Of a DNA stretch of 64,000 nucleotides, positions 51,754 through 61,096 are shown piece after piece. The notes beneath the pieces were generated by a model, which worked only from the letters and a program-made list of their open reading frames with translations, ran no database searches and was not told the origin of the DNA. The translations under genes and the position numbers were made by a program. Positions within the stretch are counted from its first letter, which is position 1. Each line of letters opens with the position of its first letter. This stretch comes from Streptomyces guryensis (GTDB taxonomy: Bacteria > Actinomycetota > Actinomycetes > Streptomycetales > Streptomycetaceae), in assembly GCF_021261325.1 (NCBI RefSeq), contig NZ_JAJSBI010000035.1:1-64000 (forward strand), given 5' to 3'.

Positions 51754-54700
51754 CTCCCCGACCCGTAGCGTCACCGGTCCCAGCAGCCCGGACGTCAGCT
51801 GGGAGGGGAACGCCCAGGCGGTCGGGGTGGCTTCGGCGAGATACGGGGCCAGGGTGTTGTGGAGGGTCACGTCGATCCGTACGGTGCGCCCGGCGGCACC
51901 GCTGAGTTCGAAGCGGTACGGCGCGCAGAACGCCTCTCCGGCCGGCTCCCCGTCGAGAAGGACGGCGACGCTCCCCCGCACCCGCCCCAGGTCGAGCACC
52001 GGGTCCCGCCCGGCAGGCACCTCGACATCACGCGAGTACGTCACACCGCCGCTCCAACCCCCCAGCCCCAGCGACTGCCAGTCCCCGAGGGGCAGCGGGG
52101 CCGCCACGGAACGGACACGCACCGGCCCGAACCAGGCGGAACCGCCCCGCAGCACGGCTGTCGGCTCGGTGACGACCTCGAACTCCGTGGGTTCGAGGAG
52201 CGGTTGAGGCAGCGTCAGCACTCTTCCGTCCAAGGGAAGTTCCGCGCCGTCGCCGGTCCTGACTCGCCCGGCGAGTGCCAGGGGCAGGTCGAGCGACACC
52301 GTGCCCGGCGGCGCGATGAAGCGGAACCGCTGTGCGTACACGCGGACTTCGTCGGTGGACCGCAGCGGCAGTACGGCGGTGCCGAGCACCGGTTCGCCGG
52401 TCAGCCACGCGGTGCCGGGCAGGGGATGCGGTCGTACGGCGGCGTGGCAGTGCTGCAACTCCCCCCACCTGCCCTCATGTTCGACGGTACGCCCGCGCCA
52501 CTTCCCCGTCTCCGCCTCCCAGCCGGCTCCGCTGACCAGCGCGGTCACGCCTGTTCCCGCGACGAGGTCGACGAACACGGCATCCCGGGCGCGGACGCTG
52601 TCGGCGACGACGTCCAGCACGTGGTCGCCCGCCGACAGGGTCAGTTCGTGGCGGAAGAACATCGGCACCGCGCCCCAGTCGGACTCGTAGTACTCGACCT
52701 TCTCCTGCCGCGCCGCGACCGCGCCGTCGAGCAGCACGGTGACTCCCGCCGCGGCACCCACCACGAGTACGGCCCGCGCGCCGCCGTCGGACAGGCGCAG
52801 ACGGCCCCGGTAGGTGACGCCGCCGTCCGGCCGTACACCGTCCGGCAGACACATGAACTGCGGGCGCGGCACGAAACCGTCCGGAGGAGACAGACAGAAG
52901 TAACTGCCCAGCGGGGCATGCTCCTCGGCCGAGATCATCGACGGGCGGTCCTCGGCGTCGGAGAGTTCGTACTCCAGGACGTTGCGGGGCCGGTCCACCT
53001 CCACCCGGGCGGACGCCAGATATCCGCCGCACGTGGGCAGCCTCTCGCCGTTCCACCACACCCGCTTGGCCGCTGCCGCGCCGACGTGCAGATCGGCGGG
53101 CCCGAGGTGGTCGGTCTCGACGATCGACCGGACCCGGGCGACGGTTCCGCGGCCCGGCACCGGGACGCGTACGAACTCCTCGTTCACCAGCCCCTTGTTG
53201 CCCAGCAGCCCGTCCGGATCCGGGATCCCGCGGCTCGACGAGAACACCGCCACGGGCCAGCTCTCGCCCCACGGCACCAGGGGCAGCTCTCCGGCCAGGA
53301 CCCGGGCGACGGACGCCGGGTCGAGCGGGTCGGGGGCCTTCGCGGCCGGCACCGGGGGCAGCACGCGCGCCCGGTTGCCGTACGTCGCCCGGGTCTGCTC
53401 CCAGCGGGCGTCGGGGGCGTCGCTCTCGGTCCACCGCATGGTCCAGATCTGCGGCTCGTCGACGGACGACCCGGCGGGCAGGGCAAGGTCGCCCCAGGTG
53501 TTGTCCATGGTGGGCACCAGTCGGCCCTCCCAGCCGCCCGACACGTCGATGGTCCGGGCCGACGCGGGAGGTGGTGCGGGCGAGGAAGCCGCCGGGGGGC
53601 CTTCGCGCCATACGACGAGGACGGCGGGGGCGCCTTCCAGCGGCACCTCGATGGTCGAGACGCCGTCGGTGACGGTGACGTGGGCGGGGTGTCGGGCGCC
53701 GGTCGCCGGGTTCCAGACCTCTGCCTCGGCGACCGGGGCGCGCACGGTGAGGGACCTGGTGGGAGCGTAGCGGGCGGGGTCGACGTCGTGGTTGCCGCCG
53801 GACGGATGCGCACGGGCGTCGGGGAAGGCCCCCGTCACCAGGGCGACCGCTTGCCCGCCCTTCCGCCGCACGAGCAGCGGCACGTCACACCTCGCGTACC
53901 CGGCACTGTCCGCCACGGCCAACGCGCCCGCCTCGGCGTCGCTCGCCCGCTCCAGCTTCCGATGAGCGCACAGCGCCGCCACGACGGCGTCGTCACCGGC
54001 CAGTCCGGCCGCAGCCGCCGGCGGACGGCCCACGGCCACCACCCGTCCTCCGGCGTCCAGCAGTTCCCTCAGCCGTCGTGCCGTGCCCTGCTCCAGGACG
54101 CTCGCCGAGGGCAGCAGCACCGCGGTGTACGCGAGGTCCCCGACCCGCAGGGCGCCGTCGGCGGGCGTGGCCCTCTGCACCGAGGCGTCGTCGATGACGT
54201 CGTAGGAGACGCCGTGCCGGTCCAGGGTGCCGACGTGGGGCCGCAGCCAGTTGTTGGTGCCGCACAGGTCCAGGTAGTGCCGCTGGGTCTCGTCGACGTC
54301 GGCGTGGCTGTCGCCCAGGCGGCCGTCGCCGAAGTGCTGGACGGGGGCGTCCAGCGGGATGAGGGACTGCATGGTGGCGGTGGGGTGCAGGACCGCGACG
54401 TCGGCGCTGTAGGTGCCCCAGGACAGGATCGAGCAGATGCGGGCGACGGCCCGGGAGAAGGCGGGGTACTGCGGCCAGTAGGGCTGGCGCCAGTCCGTGG
54501 ACGGCGGCGCCCACTCGAACCAGCCTCCCGCGGTGCCGAAGTAGCTGGCGTGCGGGTTGTACAGGTTGGCGCCGCTGCGCAGGAACGGCAGGAGCCAGTC
54601 GTAGGTGTCCTCCAGGGTGCCGCCCCAGCCGGAGGAGTGGAACGCCTCGATCCAGACCCGCTCGTGGCCGTAGAGGTGGGCCATGGAGGAGTGGACCTTG

Positions 54701-55698
54701 GAGTCCCCGTGGTGGTCGCTGCCCGCGCCGCCGTACCAGCGGTGGGTGCGGAAGTAGTCCGTGTAGATCTGCGTGGACTGCGCCGGGAAGCCGGAGCGGG
54801 CGGGGTGGCTCTGGTCGCAGCCCAGCAGCATGCCGCGTGCGTCGTGCCAGGCGGCAAGAGGTTTGAACAGGGCCTCTTCGGCGAGTTCGGCGCGGACCGC
54901 GTAGTAGTCGGCACGGATCTTCGCCGCGTCAGGGACGTCGGAAGTGCCGTGGAAGAGGGCCGGGAGGTGGGCGAGCAGGTCGTAGCCGCGGCGGGCGAGG
55001 AACTCCTCGGGGAAGCGGCGGCTCCAGGCGTTGGTGCCGGGCAGTTCGTCCTGGAAGCTTCCGGCGACGACGTTGCCCAGGTACTCCGGGACGCGGCGGT
55101 CGAACTCGTGGTGCACGGCCTCCAGGAGCAGACGGACGGCGTCCGGGTCCAGGTAGTCGAAGGCCGTGGGGACGGCGGTGACGACCCGCACCTCGCTGCC
55201 GTCGGCGACCGCGATCCGTGCGGTGCCGGTGACGGGCAAGGGCCGGCCCTGCTCCGAGTACGCGCCCACCAGGGTCTCCGAACTCCCCAGGGGCACGACG
55301 CCGTTGGAGACGTGCGCCGTGCGGCTGCGCAGGGCGAGGCCGGCCGCCTCGGGATGCAGGCGGGTCACCGAACCCTGGACGTTGGCGCCGGAGAACCCGA
55401 TCTGGTCGTAGAACCACAGGCGCATGCCCAGGTCCCGGGCGATCTCGCAGGCGTCGGTGAAGCGTGCCCACCACTGCTCGCCGAACCAGGGGGGTTCGTC
55501 GGCGCGGGCGCCGAAACTCGGGCCGGCCGGCGCGAGATTGATGACCACCAGGTTGTGGACGCCGCCCTCGGCGAACCTGCGCATCTGCCAGGCGAGGCGC
55601 TCGCGGGTGACTTTCGCGCCCGACCACCACCACAGCGGAGTGGGGCCGAAGTCCCGGGGCGGGTCGTCGAACAGCTGCTGCAGCGCGGAGGAGATCAC
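51736..55698 (-). CDS. Very large GH106-like (alpha-L-rhamnosidase-type) glycoside hydrolase
   Basis: 1320 residues from GTG 55698 (GGAAGGACC upstream). The N-terminal TIM-barrel region starts DFGPTPLWWWSGAKVTRERLAWQMRRFAEGGVHNLVVINLAP and includes LGMRLWFYDQIGFSGANVQGSV, AGSFQDELPGTNAWSRRFPEEFLARRGYDLLAHLPALF and HPARSGFPAQSTQIYTDYFRTHRWYGGAGSDHHGDSKVHSS. Beta-sandwich domains follow, with repeated jelly-roll segments (WSGGVTYSRDVEVPAG...). This layout is that of GH106 alpha-L-rhamnosidases and related families, which are usually 900-1100 residues. There is no signal peptide, so it probably acts inside the cell on imported glycosides. Exact family and linkage need a profile search. Confidence 0.78.
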   Translation of the reverse strand: MISSALQQLFDDPPRDFGPTPLWWWSGAKVTRERLAWQMRRFAEGGVHNLVVINLAPAGPSFGARADEPPWFGEQWWARFTDACEIARDLGMRLWFYDQIGFSGANVQGSVTRLHPEAAGLALRSRTAHVSNGVVPLGSSETLVGAYSEQGRPLPVTGTARIAVADGSEVRVVTAVPTAFDYLDPDAVRLLLEAVHHEFDRRVPEYLGNVVAGSFQDELPGTNAWSRRFPEEFLARRGYDLLAHLPALFHGTSDVPDAAKIRADYYAVRAELAEEALFKPLAAWHDARGMLLGCDQSHPARSGFPAQSTQIYTDYFRTHRWYGGAGSDHHGDSKVHSSMAHLYGHERVWIEAFHSSGWGGTLEDTYDWLLPFLRSGANLYNPHASYFGTAGGWFEWAPPSTDWRQPYWPQYPAFSRAVARICSILSWGTYSADVAVLHPTATMQSLIPLDAPVQHFGDGRLGDSHADVDETQRHYLDLCGTNNWLRPHVGTLDRHGVSYDVIDDASVQRATPADGALRVGDLAYTAVLLPSASVLEQGTARRLRELLDAGGRVVAVGRPPAAAAGLAGDDAVVAALCAHRKLERASDAEAGALAVADSAGYARCDVPLLVRRKGGQAVALVTGAFPDARAHPSGGNHDVDPARYAPTRSLTVRAPVAEAEVWNPATGARHPAHVTVTDGVSTIEVPLEGAPAVLVVWREGPPAASSPAPPPASARTIDVSGGWEGRLVPTMDNTWGDLALPAGSSVDEPQIWTMRWTESDAPDARWEQTRATYGNRARVLPPVPAAKAPDPLDPASVARVLAGELPLVPWGESWPVAVFSSSRGIPDPDGLLGNKGLVNEEFVRVPVPGRGTVARVRSIVETDHLGPADLHVGAAAAKRVWWNGERLPTCGGYLASARVEVDRPRNVLEYELSDAEDRPSMISAEEHAPLGSYFCLSPPDGFVPRPQFMCLPDGVRPDGGVTYRGRLRLSDGGARAVLVVGAAAGVTVLLDGAVAARQEKVEYYESDWGAVPMFFRHELTLSAGDHVLDVVADSVRARDAVFVDLVAGTGVTALVSGAGWEAETGKWRGRTVEHEGRWGELQHCHAAVRPHPLPGTAWLTGEPVLGTAVLPLRSTDEVRVYAQRFRFIAPPGTVSLDLPLALAGRVRTGDGAELPLDGRVLTLPQPLLEPTEFEVVTEPTAVLRGGSAWFGPVRVRSVAAPLPLGDWQSLGLGGWSGGVTYSRDVEVPAGRDPVLDLGRVRGSVAVLLDGEPAGEAFCAPYRFELSGAAGRTVRIDVTLHNTLAPYLAEATPTAWAFPSQLTSGLLGPVTLRVGESAGGE

Positions 55699-55742
55699 GA
55701 ATACGGTCCTTCCGGGTTCGGCCGGGGCACCCTCGCGGATCA

Positions 55743-55752
55743 AAAACGTTTT
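55743..55752. promoter_or_regulatory. LacI operator AAAACGTTTT before the GH106-like gene
   Basis: The same 10-bp palindrome as at 50647-50656, within CAAAAACGTTTTACG, 45 bp upstream of the GH106-like GTG. The distance to the start is the same as for the lacI copy (about 45 bp), which supports repression at the transcription start of both. Confidence 0.82.
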
Positions 55753-55849
55753 ACGTGAGCCGGGTCGTCGACAACCTGGAATGTTGGCACCGGATCCGAA
55801 CAACGGGAAGGACGCCGTCGCGTCTTCCTGCAAATGGACGCATGAGGGG

Positions 55850-55878
55850 TTGTTGGAACGTTTTTCCCACCCTATATT
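55850..55878 (+). promoter_or_regulatory. Housekeeping-type promoter of the MFS-isomerase operon with operator half-match
   Basis: TTGTTG (55850-55855), a 17-base spacer and TATATT (55873-55878): an excellent vegetative promoter for this genus. The spacer contains GGAACGTTTT (55855-55864), matching 8 of 10 bases of the AAAACGTTTT operator, so the same LacI protein may block it. Confidence 0.7.
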
Positions 55879-55948
55879 CACTGCACTCGGCCTCAGTGCC
55901 GCGACATCCCCCTCCGCTCGGCCCATCCCCAGACGACGGAGTCGCATC

Positions 55949-57247
55949 ATGGTCCGAACCCCGACCGCTCCCGAACGCTCGGAGCAGCCCATCCCCTGGC
56001 GGTTGTGGAAGGTGGCGGCCCTGTCGGGCATGGCCTCCTACCTCGACGCCGCTCTCATCGTCAGCATCGCCGTCAACCTGGCCATCTACCGTGACAGTTA
56101 CGACATGGGCGTATGGATGGCGGGCGCGATCAGCGCGATCGTCACCGGCTGCATCGCGGTCGGCTCCCTGGTCGGCGGACGGCTGGCCGACATGTTCGGG
56201 CGCCGCCGTGTCTACAACTGGGACATCTTCTGCTTCGCGCTGGGCGCGGTCGTCATCACGCTCGCGCCGAACGACATCGTGCTCTTCGCCGGCGTGCTCG
56301 TGGCGGGGCTCGCCGCCGGTGCCGACCTGCCGACCTCCCTGGCCGTGGTCTCGGACGCCGCACCCGCGGACGGCCGGGCGCGTCTTGTGTCCTTCACGCA
56401 GGTCATGTGGGTGGCGGGCATCGTCGTCGTCATCTTCCTCGGCTACCTCCTGTCGGACACGGGCATGACGGGGGCCCGGATCATCACCGGTCATCTGGCC
56501 GTCGCCGCGCTGGTCACCTGGCAGTTGCGCTCCCGGCTCGACCTGGCCGACGGGCCGTCGGACACGGAGGTGGCCCAGGAGGCGGCCGCGCTGGACGCGC
56601 CACGCGGCATCGAACTGAAGAACGTGTGGAACCGCGCCGCGCTGCTGCCGATGGCCGCGACCTTCGCCTACTACGTCACCTGGGGCATCGGAGCCAACAC
56701 CTTCGGCCAGTTCGGCACCTATCTGCTGGTCACCGTCAGCGGCGCCTCACAGAGCCTGGCCACCGGGATCAACCTGGCCTTCCTCCCGATCGCGCTGGTG
56801 CTGACCGTCGTCTTCGTCCGGATCGCCGACACGCCCTGGCGGGACCGGCTGTTCTACGTGTTCACGGTCGTGCAGATCGTCGCCTTCTGTATCGCCTCCG
56901 TCACGGCCGGCGCCCTGGTCGGCATGCTCGTCTTCTTCGTGCTGTACCAGATCTCCAACCCCTTCGCGGGCGAGGCCAGTTACAAGGTGTGGTCACAGCT
57001 CACGCTGCCGCCGGACACCCGCGGCACCACCCAGGGCCTCACCTACGCCGTGTCGCGCGGGGTCTTCGCGGGCGTCGCGTTCGTCACGCCCGCCCTGATG
57101 GAGTACAGCGCGTCCGTCCTGCTCTGGTCGATCACCGCCTGCATGGCGGCCTCGGCGGTCGCGGGCGTGTACGTCGTCCGGGTCCTCATCCAGCGCTCCC
57201 CCGGGGCCGCTGCCGCTCCGGCGGATCTGGGAGTGGCCCGGGCGTAG
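55949..57247 (+). CDS. MFS sugar-porter-type transporter
   Basis: 432 residues and 12 predicted helices. WKVAALSGMASYLDAALIVSIAVNLAIYRDSYDMGVWMAGAISAIVTGCIAVGSLVGGRLADMFGRRRVYNWDIFCFALGAVVITLAPND contains the G-x-L-A-D-x-F-G-R-R-R-V loop 2-3 motif of sugar porters. The second half starts after LADGPSDTEVAQEAAALDAPRGIELKNVWNRAALLPMAATFAYYV. ATG at 55949, operon promoter at 55850. It probably imports a rhamnoside, other glycoside or free sugar; the isomerase-family gene follows 60 bp later. Confidence 0.88.
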   Translation: MVRTPTAPERSEQPIPWRLWKVAALSGMASYLDAALIVSIAVNLAIYRDSYDMGVWMAGAISAIVTGCIAVGSLVGGRLADMFGRRRVYNWDIFCFALGAVVITLAPNDIVLFAGVLVAGLAAGADLPTSLAVVSDAAPADGRARLVSFTQVMWVAGIVVVIFLGYLLSDTGMTGARIITGHLAVAALVTWQLRSRLDLADGPSDTEVAQEAAALDAPRGIELKNVWNRAALLPMAATFAYYVTWGIGANTFGQFGTYLLVTVSGASQSLATGINLAFLPIALVLTVVFVRIADTPWRDRLFYVFTVVQIVAFCIASVTAGALVGMLVFFVLYQISNPFAGEASYKVWSQLTLPPDTRGTTQGLTYAVSRGVFAGVAFVTPALMEYSASVLLWSITACMAASAVAGVYVVRVLIQRSPGAAAAPADLGVARA

Positions 57248-57307
57248 GGAGCGGCCGGACGCCCCCCTGAATCCGACTGCGGACCTCCGAAGGAGCTACC
57301 CCGAGCC

Positions 57308-58756
57308 ATGGCAACCGCCGAACACTCCCTGTCCCTGCAGGAGTTGCTGCCTCCGGTGCACCGCCGCCGTACCCGTATCGGCCTGGTCTCGGGCGGACTC
57401 GGCACCTACTGGCCCCAGTTCCCCGGTCTGCTGCCGCAGCTGAAGGAGTCGGCCGCGTATGTCGCCGAGCGGCTCGGGCAGCTCGGCGCGGACGTCACGG
57501 ACGTCGGTTTCATCTCCGACGCGGAGGAGGGCGCGGTCGCCGCCGAGGAGCTGCGCCGGGCCGACTGCGACCTGATCGTACTGTTCCTGACGACGTATCT
57601 GACCTCGTCGATGGTGCTGCCGATCGCCCGGCGCTCGCACACCCCCGTGCTGGTCGTCGACCTCCAGCCGTCCGAGCGGATGGACCACGCCACCTTCGAC
57701 ACGGGCGCCTGGCTGGCGTACTGCGCGCAGTGCTCGGTGCCCGAGGTCGGCAACGTCTTCCGGCGCGGCGGCATCCCCTTCCGGTCGGTGTCGGGCTGGC
57801 TGCGCCAGGAGTCCGCCTGGCGGCGCATCGAGCAGTGGATCCGTGCGGCCCACGTCCGCGCGGCGCTGCGGCACGCCCGGCACGGCCTGATGGGGCATCT
57901 GTATCCCGGCATGCTGGACGTGTCGACCGATCTGACCCTGCTGCCCACGACCTTCGGCTCGCACGTCGAGGTACTGGAGTTCGACGACCTGCGGCACCGG
58001 GTGGAGCAGGTGACCGAGGCGGAGACCCGCGACCGTATGGCGCTGGCCCGCCAGGTCTTCACCCTCGACGACAGCGTGGCGGACGAGGACTTCGCGTGGG
58101 GCGCGAAGGTGTCCGTCGGGCTGGACCGGCTGGTCGAGGACTTCGGCCTCGACACGCTCGCCTACTACCACCGCGGCCTCGACGGCGAGCTGCACGAGCG
58201 GCTCGGCGCGGGCATGATCCTGGGCGCCTCCCTGCTCACCGCCCGGGGCGTGCCCGCGGCGGGCGAGTACGAACTGCGCACCAGCGTCGCCCAGTTGGTC
58301 TCGCAGAGCGTCGGCGCCGGCGGGTCCTTCACCGAGATCCAGGCACTCGACTTCGAGGACGGCGTGGTGGAGATGGGCCACGACGGGCCCGCCCACCTCG
58401 CCGTCAGCGCCCGTGACCCATTGCTGCGCGGGCTGGGTGTCTACCACGGGAAGCGCGGCTGGGGCGTCAGCGTGGAGTTCGACGTCCGGCACGGCCCGGT
58501 CACCCTCCTGGGCCTCGGCCAGGACGCCGACGGCGGCCTGTCGTTCATCACCTCCGAGGGCACCGTCGTGCCCGGTCCCCTGCTGGAGATCGGCAACACC
58601 ACCAGCCGTGTCGACTTCGGCCGTGACCCCGGCGAGTGGGTCGACGCGTGGAGCGCGACGGGCGTCGGCCACCACTGGTCCCTCGCGGTCGGCAGCCACG
58701 GCGCCGATTTCCGGGCCGCGGCGAGCCTGCTGGGCATCGACCACCGGGAGGTGTGA
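57308..58756 (+). CDS. L-fucose/L-arabinose isomerase-family protein
   Basis: 482 residues. The arabinose-isomerase-like fold is seen in RIGLVSGGLGTYWPQFPGLLPQLKESAAYVAERLGQLGADVTDVGFISD, CDLIVLFLTTYLTSSMVLPIARRSHTPVLVVDLQPSERMDHATFDTGAWLAYCAQCSVPEVGNVFRRGGIPFRSVSG, RHGLMGHLYPGMLDVSTD, GAGMILGASLLTARGVPAAGEYELRTSVAQLVSQSVGAGGSFTEIQALDFEDGVVEMGHDGPAHLAV (metal Glu residues). The C-terminal half diverges from AraA, so the true sugar (arabinose, fucose, rhamnose or other) is undecided. ATG at 57308, with AAGGAG 11 bases upstream, in operon with the MFS porter. It would feed an aldose released by the glycosidases into central metabolism. Confidence 0.82.
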   Translation: MATAEHSLSLQELLPPVHRRRTRIGLVSGGLGTYWPQFPGLLPQLKESAAYVAERLGQLGADVTDVGFISDAEEGAVAAEELRRADCDLIVLFLTTYLTSSMVLPIARRSHTPVLVVDLQPSERMDHATFDTGAWLAYCAQCSVPEVGNVFRRGGIPFRSVSGWLRQESAWRRIEQWIRAAHVRAALRHARHGLMGHLYPGMLDVSTDLTLLPTTFGSHVEVLEFDDLRHRVEQVTEAETRDRMALARQVFTLDDSVADEDFAWGAKVSVGLDRLVEDFGLDTLAYYHRGLDGELHERLGAGMILGASLLTARGVPAAGEYELRTSVAQLVSQSVGAGGSFTEIQALDFEDGVVEMGHDGPAHLAVSARDPLLRGLGVYHGKRGWGVSVEFDVRHGPVTLLGLGQDADGGLSFITSEGTVVPGPLLEIGNTTSRVDFGRDPGEWVDAWSATGVGHHWSLAVGSHGADFRAAASLLGIDHREV

Positions 58757-58920
58757 GCTCTCCTCCCGCGCGCCCTTCTTCACTCCGGTGCATTGCGCCG
58801 TGAGCCTGATCCGCGCGCGTCCCACGGCAAGGCGTCGCGCAACCACGCCGTTAGGCCGGGAAGGTGGGCAGTCCGTCGTCGTTCGCCACCGCGACGTCCC
58901 ACCGTCTCGAGGAGAGCTTC

Positions 58921-61092
58921 TTGCGCCTGCACCCTGTCGCGGCTGCCCTGACCTCGGCCGTGCTGCTGGCCTCGCCGCTCCCGGCGGCGTCCGCCACTCC
59001 GGGCACGGCCGAGCCCGCGCGCGCCACGGACGATCCCGCCGGCTACGTCAATCCGTTCGTCGGCACCGCTCCGGGCGGCACCGACTTCGGCCACGGCGGA
59101 GGCGCCGGGAACACCTTCCCCGGTGCCACGGCGGCGTTGGGCGGGATCCAGTGGAGCCCCGACACGGTCACCCGTCAGCACGGCGGGTACGCGTACAAGG
59201 ACAACCGGATCCGGGGGTTCAGCCTCACCCACATCTCCGGCGCGGGCTGCAGCGACTACGGCAACGTGCCGTTCATGCCGCTGACCGGCCGCCCGGACGC
59301 AGACCCGGCCGCACGCCACGCCATCTTCTCCCACACCAACGAGCAGGCTTCGCCGGGCAGTTACGGCGTCCGCTTCGACAACGGCATCCGTACGCAGATC
59401 TCCGTCACCCAGCGCTCCGGCATCGCCCGGTTCACCTACCCGGCACACGACACGCGGCCCGCCGGGCTGACGGTGGACGCGGGACGGGCCTTCAACAAGG
59501 CGACCGGCAAGATCAGCATCGGGTCGAGCACCCTGTCCGGCTACACCGACAGCGGTGGCTTCTGCCACTCCTCGAACCGATACCGGCTCTATTTCCACGT
59601 CGAGTTCGACCGCCCCTTCGCGCACACCGAGCCACTGGACGGCAGGACCTCCGGGGCGTACGTCTCCTTCGCCCCCGGAATCCGTACGGTGACCGCGCGG
59701 GTCGGTGTGTCCTTCGTCGACGTCGCCGCCGCCCGCCGCAACGCCACCGTGGAACAGCGCGGCCGCTCCTACACCATGCTCCGCAGCGCCGCCCGCGCCC
59801 GCTGGAACCAATGGCTGGGCAGGATCGCCGTCCACGGAGGCACCAAGACCCAGCGGCGGGTCTTCTACACCGCGCTGTACCACGCCCTGCTGCACCCCAG
59901 TGCCTTCAGCGACACCGACGGCCGCTACCGGGGGATGGACGGCCGGGTCCACCGCACCCGGCCCGGGCATGTGCAGTACGCGGACTTCTCCGGCTGGGAC
60001 GTCTACCGTTCCCAGGGCCAGCTGCTCGCTCTGATCGCGCCGCACGAGGCGTCCGACATCGCCCAGTCGATCCTCGAACAGGGCCGCCAGGCAGGGTATT
60101 TCGACCGCTGGACGGTGGCCAACGGCGGCACCCGCGTCATGGTCGGCGACCCGCTGCCGGCCATGGCCGCCTCGATCCACGCCTTCGGCGGCACCGACTT
60201 CGACGCGCGGGCGCTGCTGCGCGCCGCCGTCGCGGGCCGGCAGGACGACCGGCAGCGGCCGGGGCACCAGAAGTACGACACCCTGGGCTACGTCCCGGCC
60301 GGCACCAAGGGTGTCTGGGGCAGCGCGGCCACGACGCTGGAGTACGCCGTCACCGATGCCGCGCTGGCCCATCTGGCCGGACGCCTCGGCGACACGGAGA
60401 CCCAGGCCGCCCTCACCCGCGCCTCCGGCAACTGGCGCAATCTGTTCAACCCGGTGAGCGGCTACATCCAGCCCCGCAACGCCGACGGAAGCTGGCCGCC
60501 CTTCTCCCCCACCCAGCACGGGGAGTACGTCGAGGGCAACGCGGCCCAGTACACCTGGCTGGTCCCGCACGACCTGCCCGGCCTGTTCACCGCCATGGGC
60601 GGCGACGCCGCGGTCACCTCCCGTCTCGACACCTTCTTCACCCAGCTCAACGCGGGCGCCGACAAGCCGTACGCCTATCTCGGCAACGAACCGTCCTTCA
60701 ACATCCCCTGGGCGTACGACTACGCGGGCCGCCCCGACCGCACCCAGGACATCGTGCGGCGGGCCCTGACCACCCTCTTCACCGACCGGCCCGACGGTCT
60801 CGTCGGCAACGACGACCTGGGGGAGATGTCGTCCTGGGCGGTCTGGGCCAGCCTGGGCATGTACCCCCAGGTCCCGGGCAGCCCCCAACTCGCCCTGGCC
60901 AGCCCGCTGTTCCCGGCCGCCACCGTGCACCGCGGCAACGGGGTCGATCTCACCCTCCTCGCTCCGGACTCATCGGCCACGAACGCCCACGTACGGTCCC
61001 TGAGTCTGGACGGACACCCCGTCAGTGGGCCCTTCCTGCCTGAGGGCGTCCTGACCTCGGGCGGTGTCCTCCGTTACTCGATGGCGCCCTGA
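58921..61092 (+). CDS. Secreted GH92 alpha-mannosidase
   Basis: 723 residues from TTG 58921, chosen over GTG 58864 because GAGGAGA sits just before it and the signal peptide (HPVAAALTSAVLLASPLPAASA) then begins the protein. GH92 features: YVNPFVGTAPGGTDFGHGGGAGNTFPGATAALGGIQWSPDT, YAYKDNRIRGFSLTHISGAGCSDYGNVPFMPLTG, YADFSGWDVYRSQGQLLALIAPHEASDIAQSIL, VEGNAAQYTWLVPHDLPGLFTAMGG, FNIPWAYDYAGRPDRTQDIVRRAL and GNDDLGEMSSWAVWASLGMYP (catalytic carboxylates). GH92 enzymes are calcium-dependent exo-mannosidases acting on N-glycans or yeast mannan. It follows the isomerase gene by about 160 bp. Confidence 0.93.
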   Translation: MRLHPVAAALTSAVLLASPLPAASATPGTAEPARATDDPAGYVNPFVGTAPGGTDFGHGGGAGNTFPGATAALGGIQWSPDTVTRQHGGYAYKDNRIRGFSLTHISGAGCSDYGNVPFMPLTGRPDADPAARHAIFSHTNEQASPGSYGVRFDNGIRTQISVTQRSGIARFTYPAHDTRPAGLTVDAGRAFNKATGKISIGSSTLSGYTDSGGFCHSSNRYRLYFHVEFDRPFAHTEPLDGRTSGAYVSFAPGIRTVTARVGVSFVDVAAARRNATVEQRGRSYTMLRSAARARWNQWLGRIAVHGGTKTQRRVFYTALYHALLHPSAFSDTDGRYRGMDGRVHRTRPGHVQYADFSGWDVYRSQGQLLALIAPHEASDIAQSILEQGRQAGYFDRWTVANGGTRVMVGDPLPAMAASIHAFGGTDFDARALLRAAVAGRQDDRQRPGHQKYDTLGYVPAGTKGVWGSAATTLEYAVTDAALAHLAGRLGDTETQAALTRASGNWRNLFNPVSGYIQPRNADGSWPPFSPTQHGEYVEGNAAQYTWLVPHDLPGLFTAMGGDAAVTSRLDTFFTQLNAGADKPYAYLGNEPSFNIPWAYDYAGRPDRTQDIVRRALTTLFTDRPDGLVGNDDLGEMSSWAVWASLGMYPQVPGSPQLALASPLFPAATVHRGNGVDLTLLAPDSSATNAHVRSLSLDGHPVSGPFLPEGVLTSGGVLRYSMAP

Positions 61093-61096
61093 CCTC

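Noticed and set aside
51859..55758. 1299-residue plus-strand frame
   Set aside because: Antisense shadow of the GH106-like gene; Gly/Val/Arg-rich translation of a GC-skewed strand.
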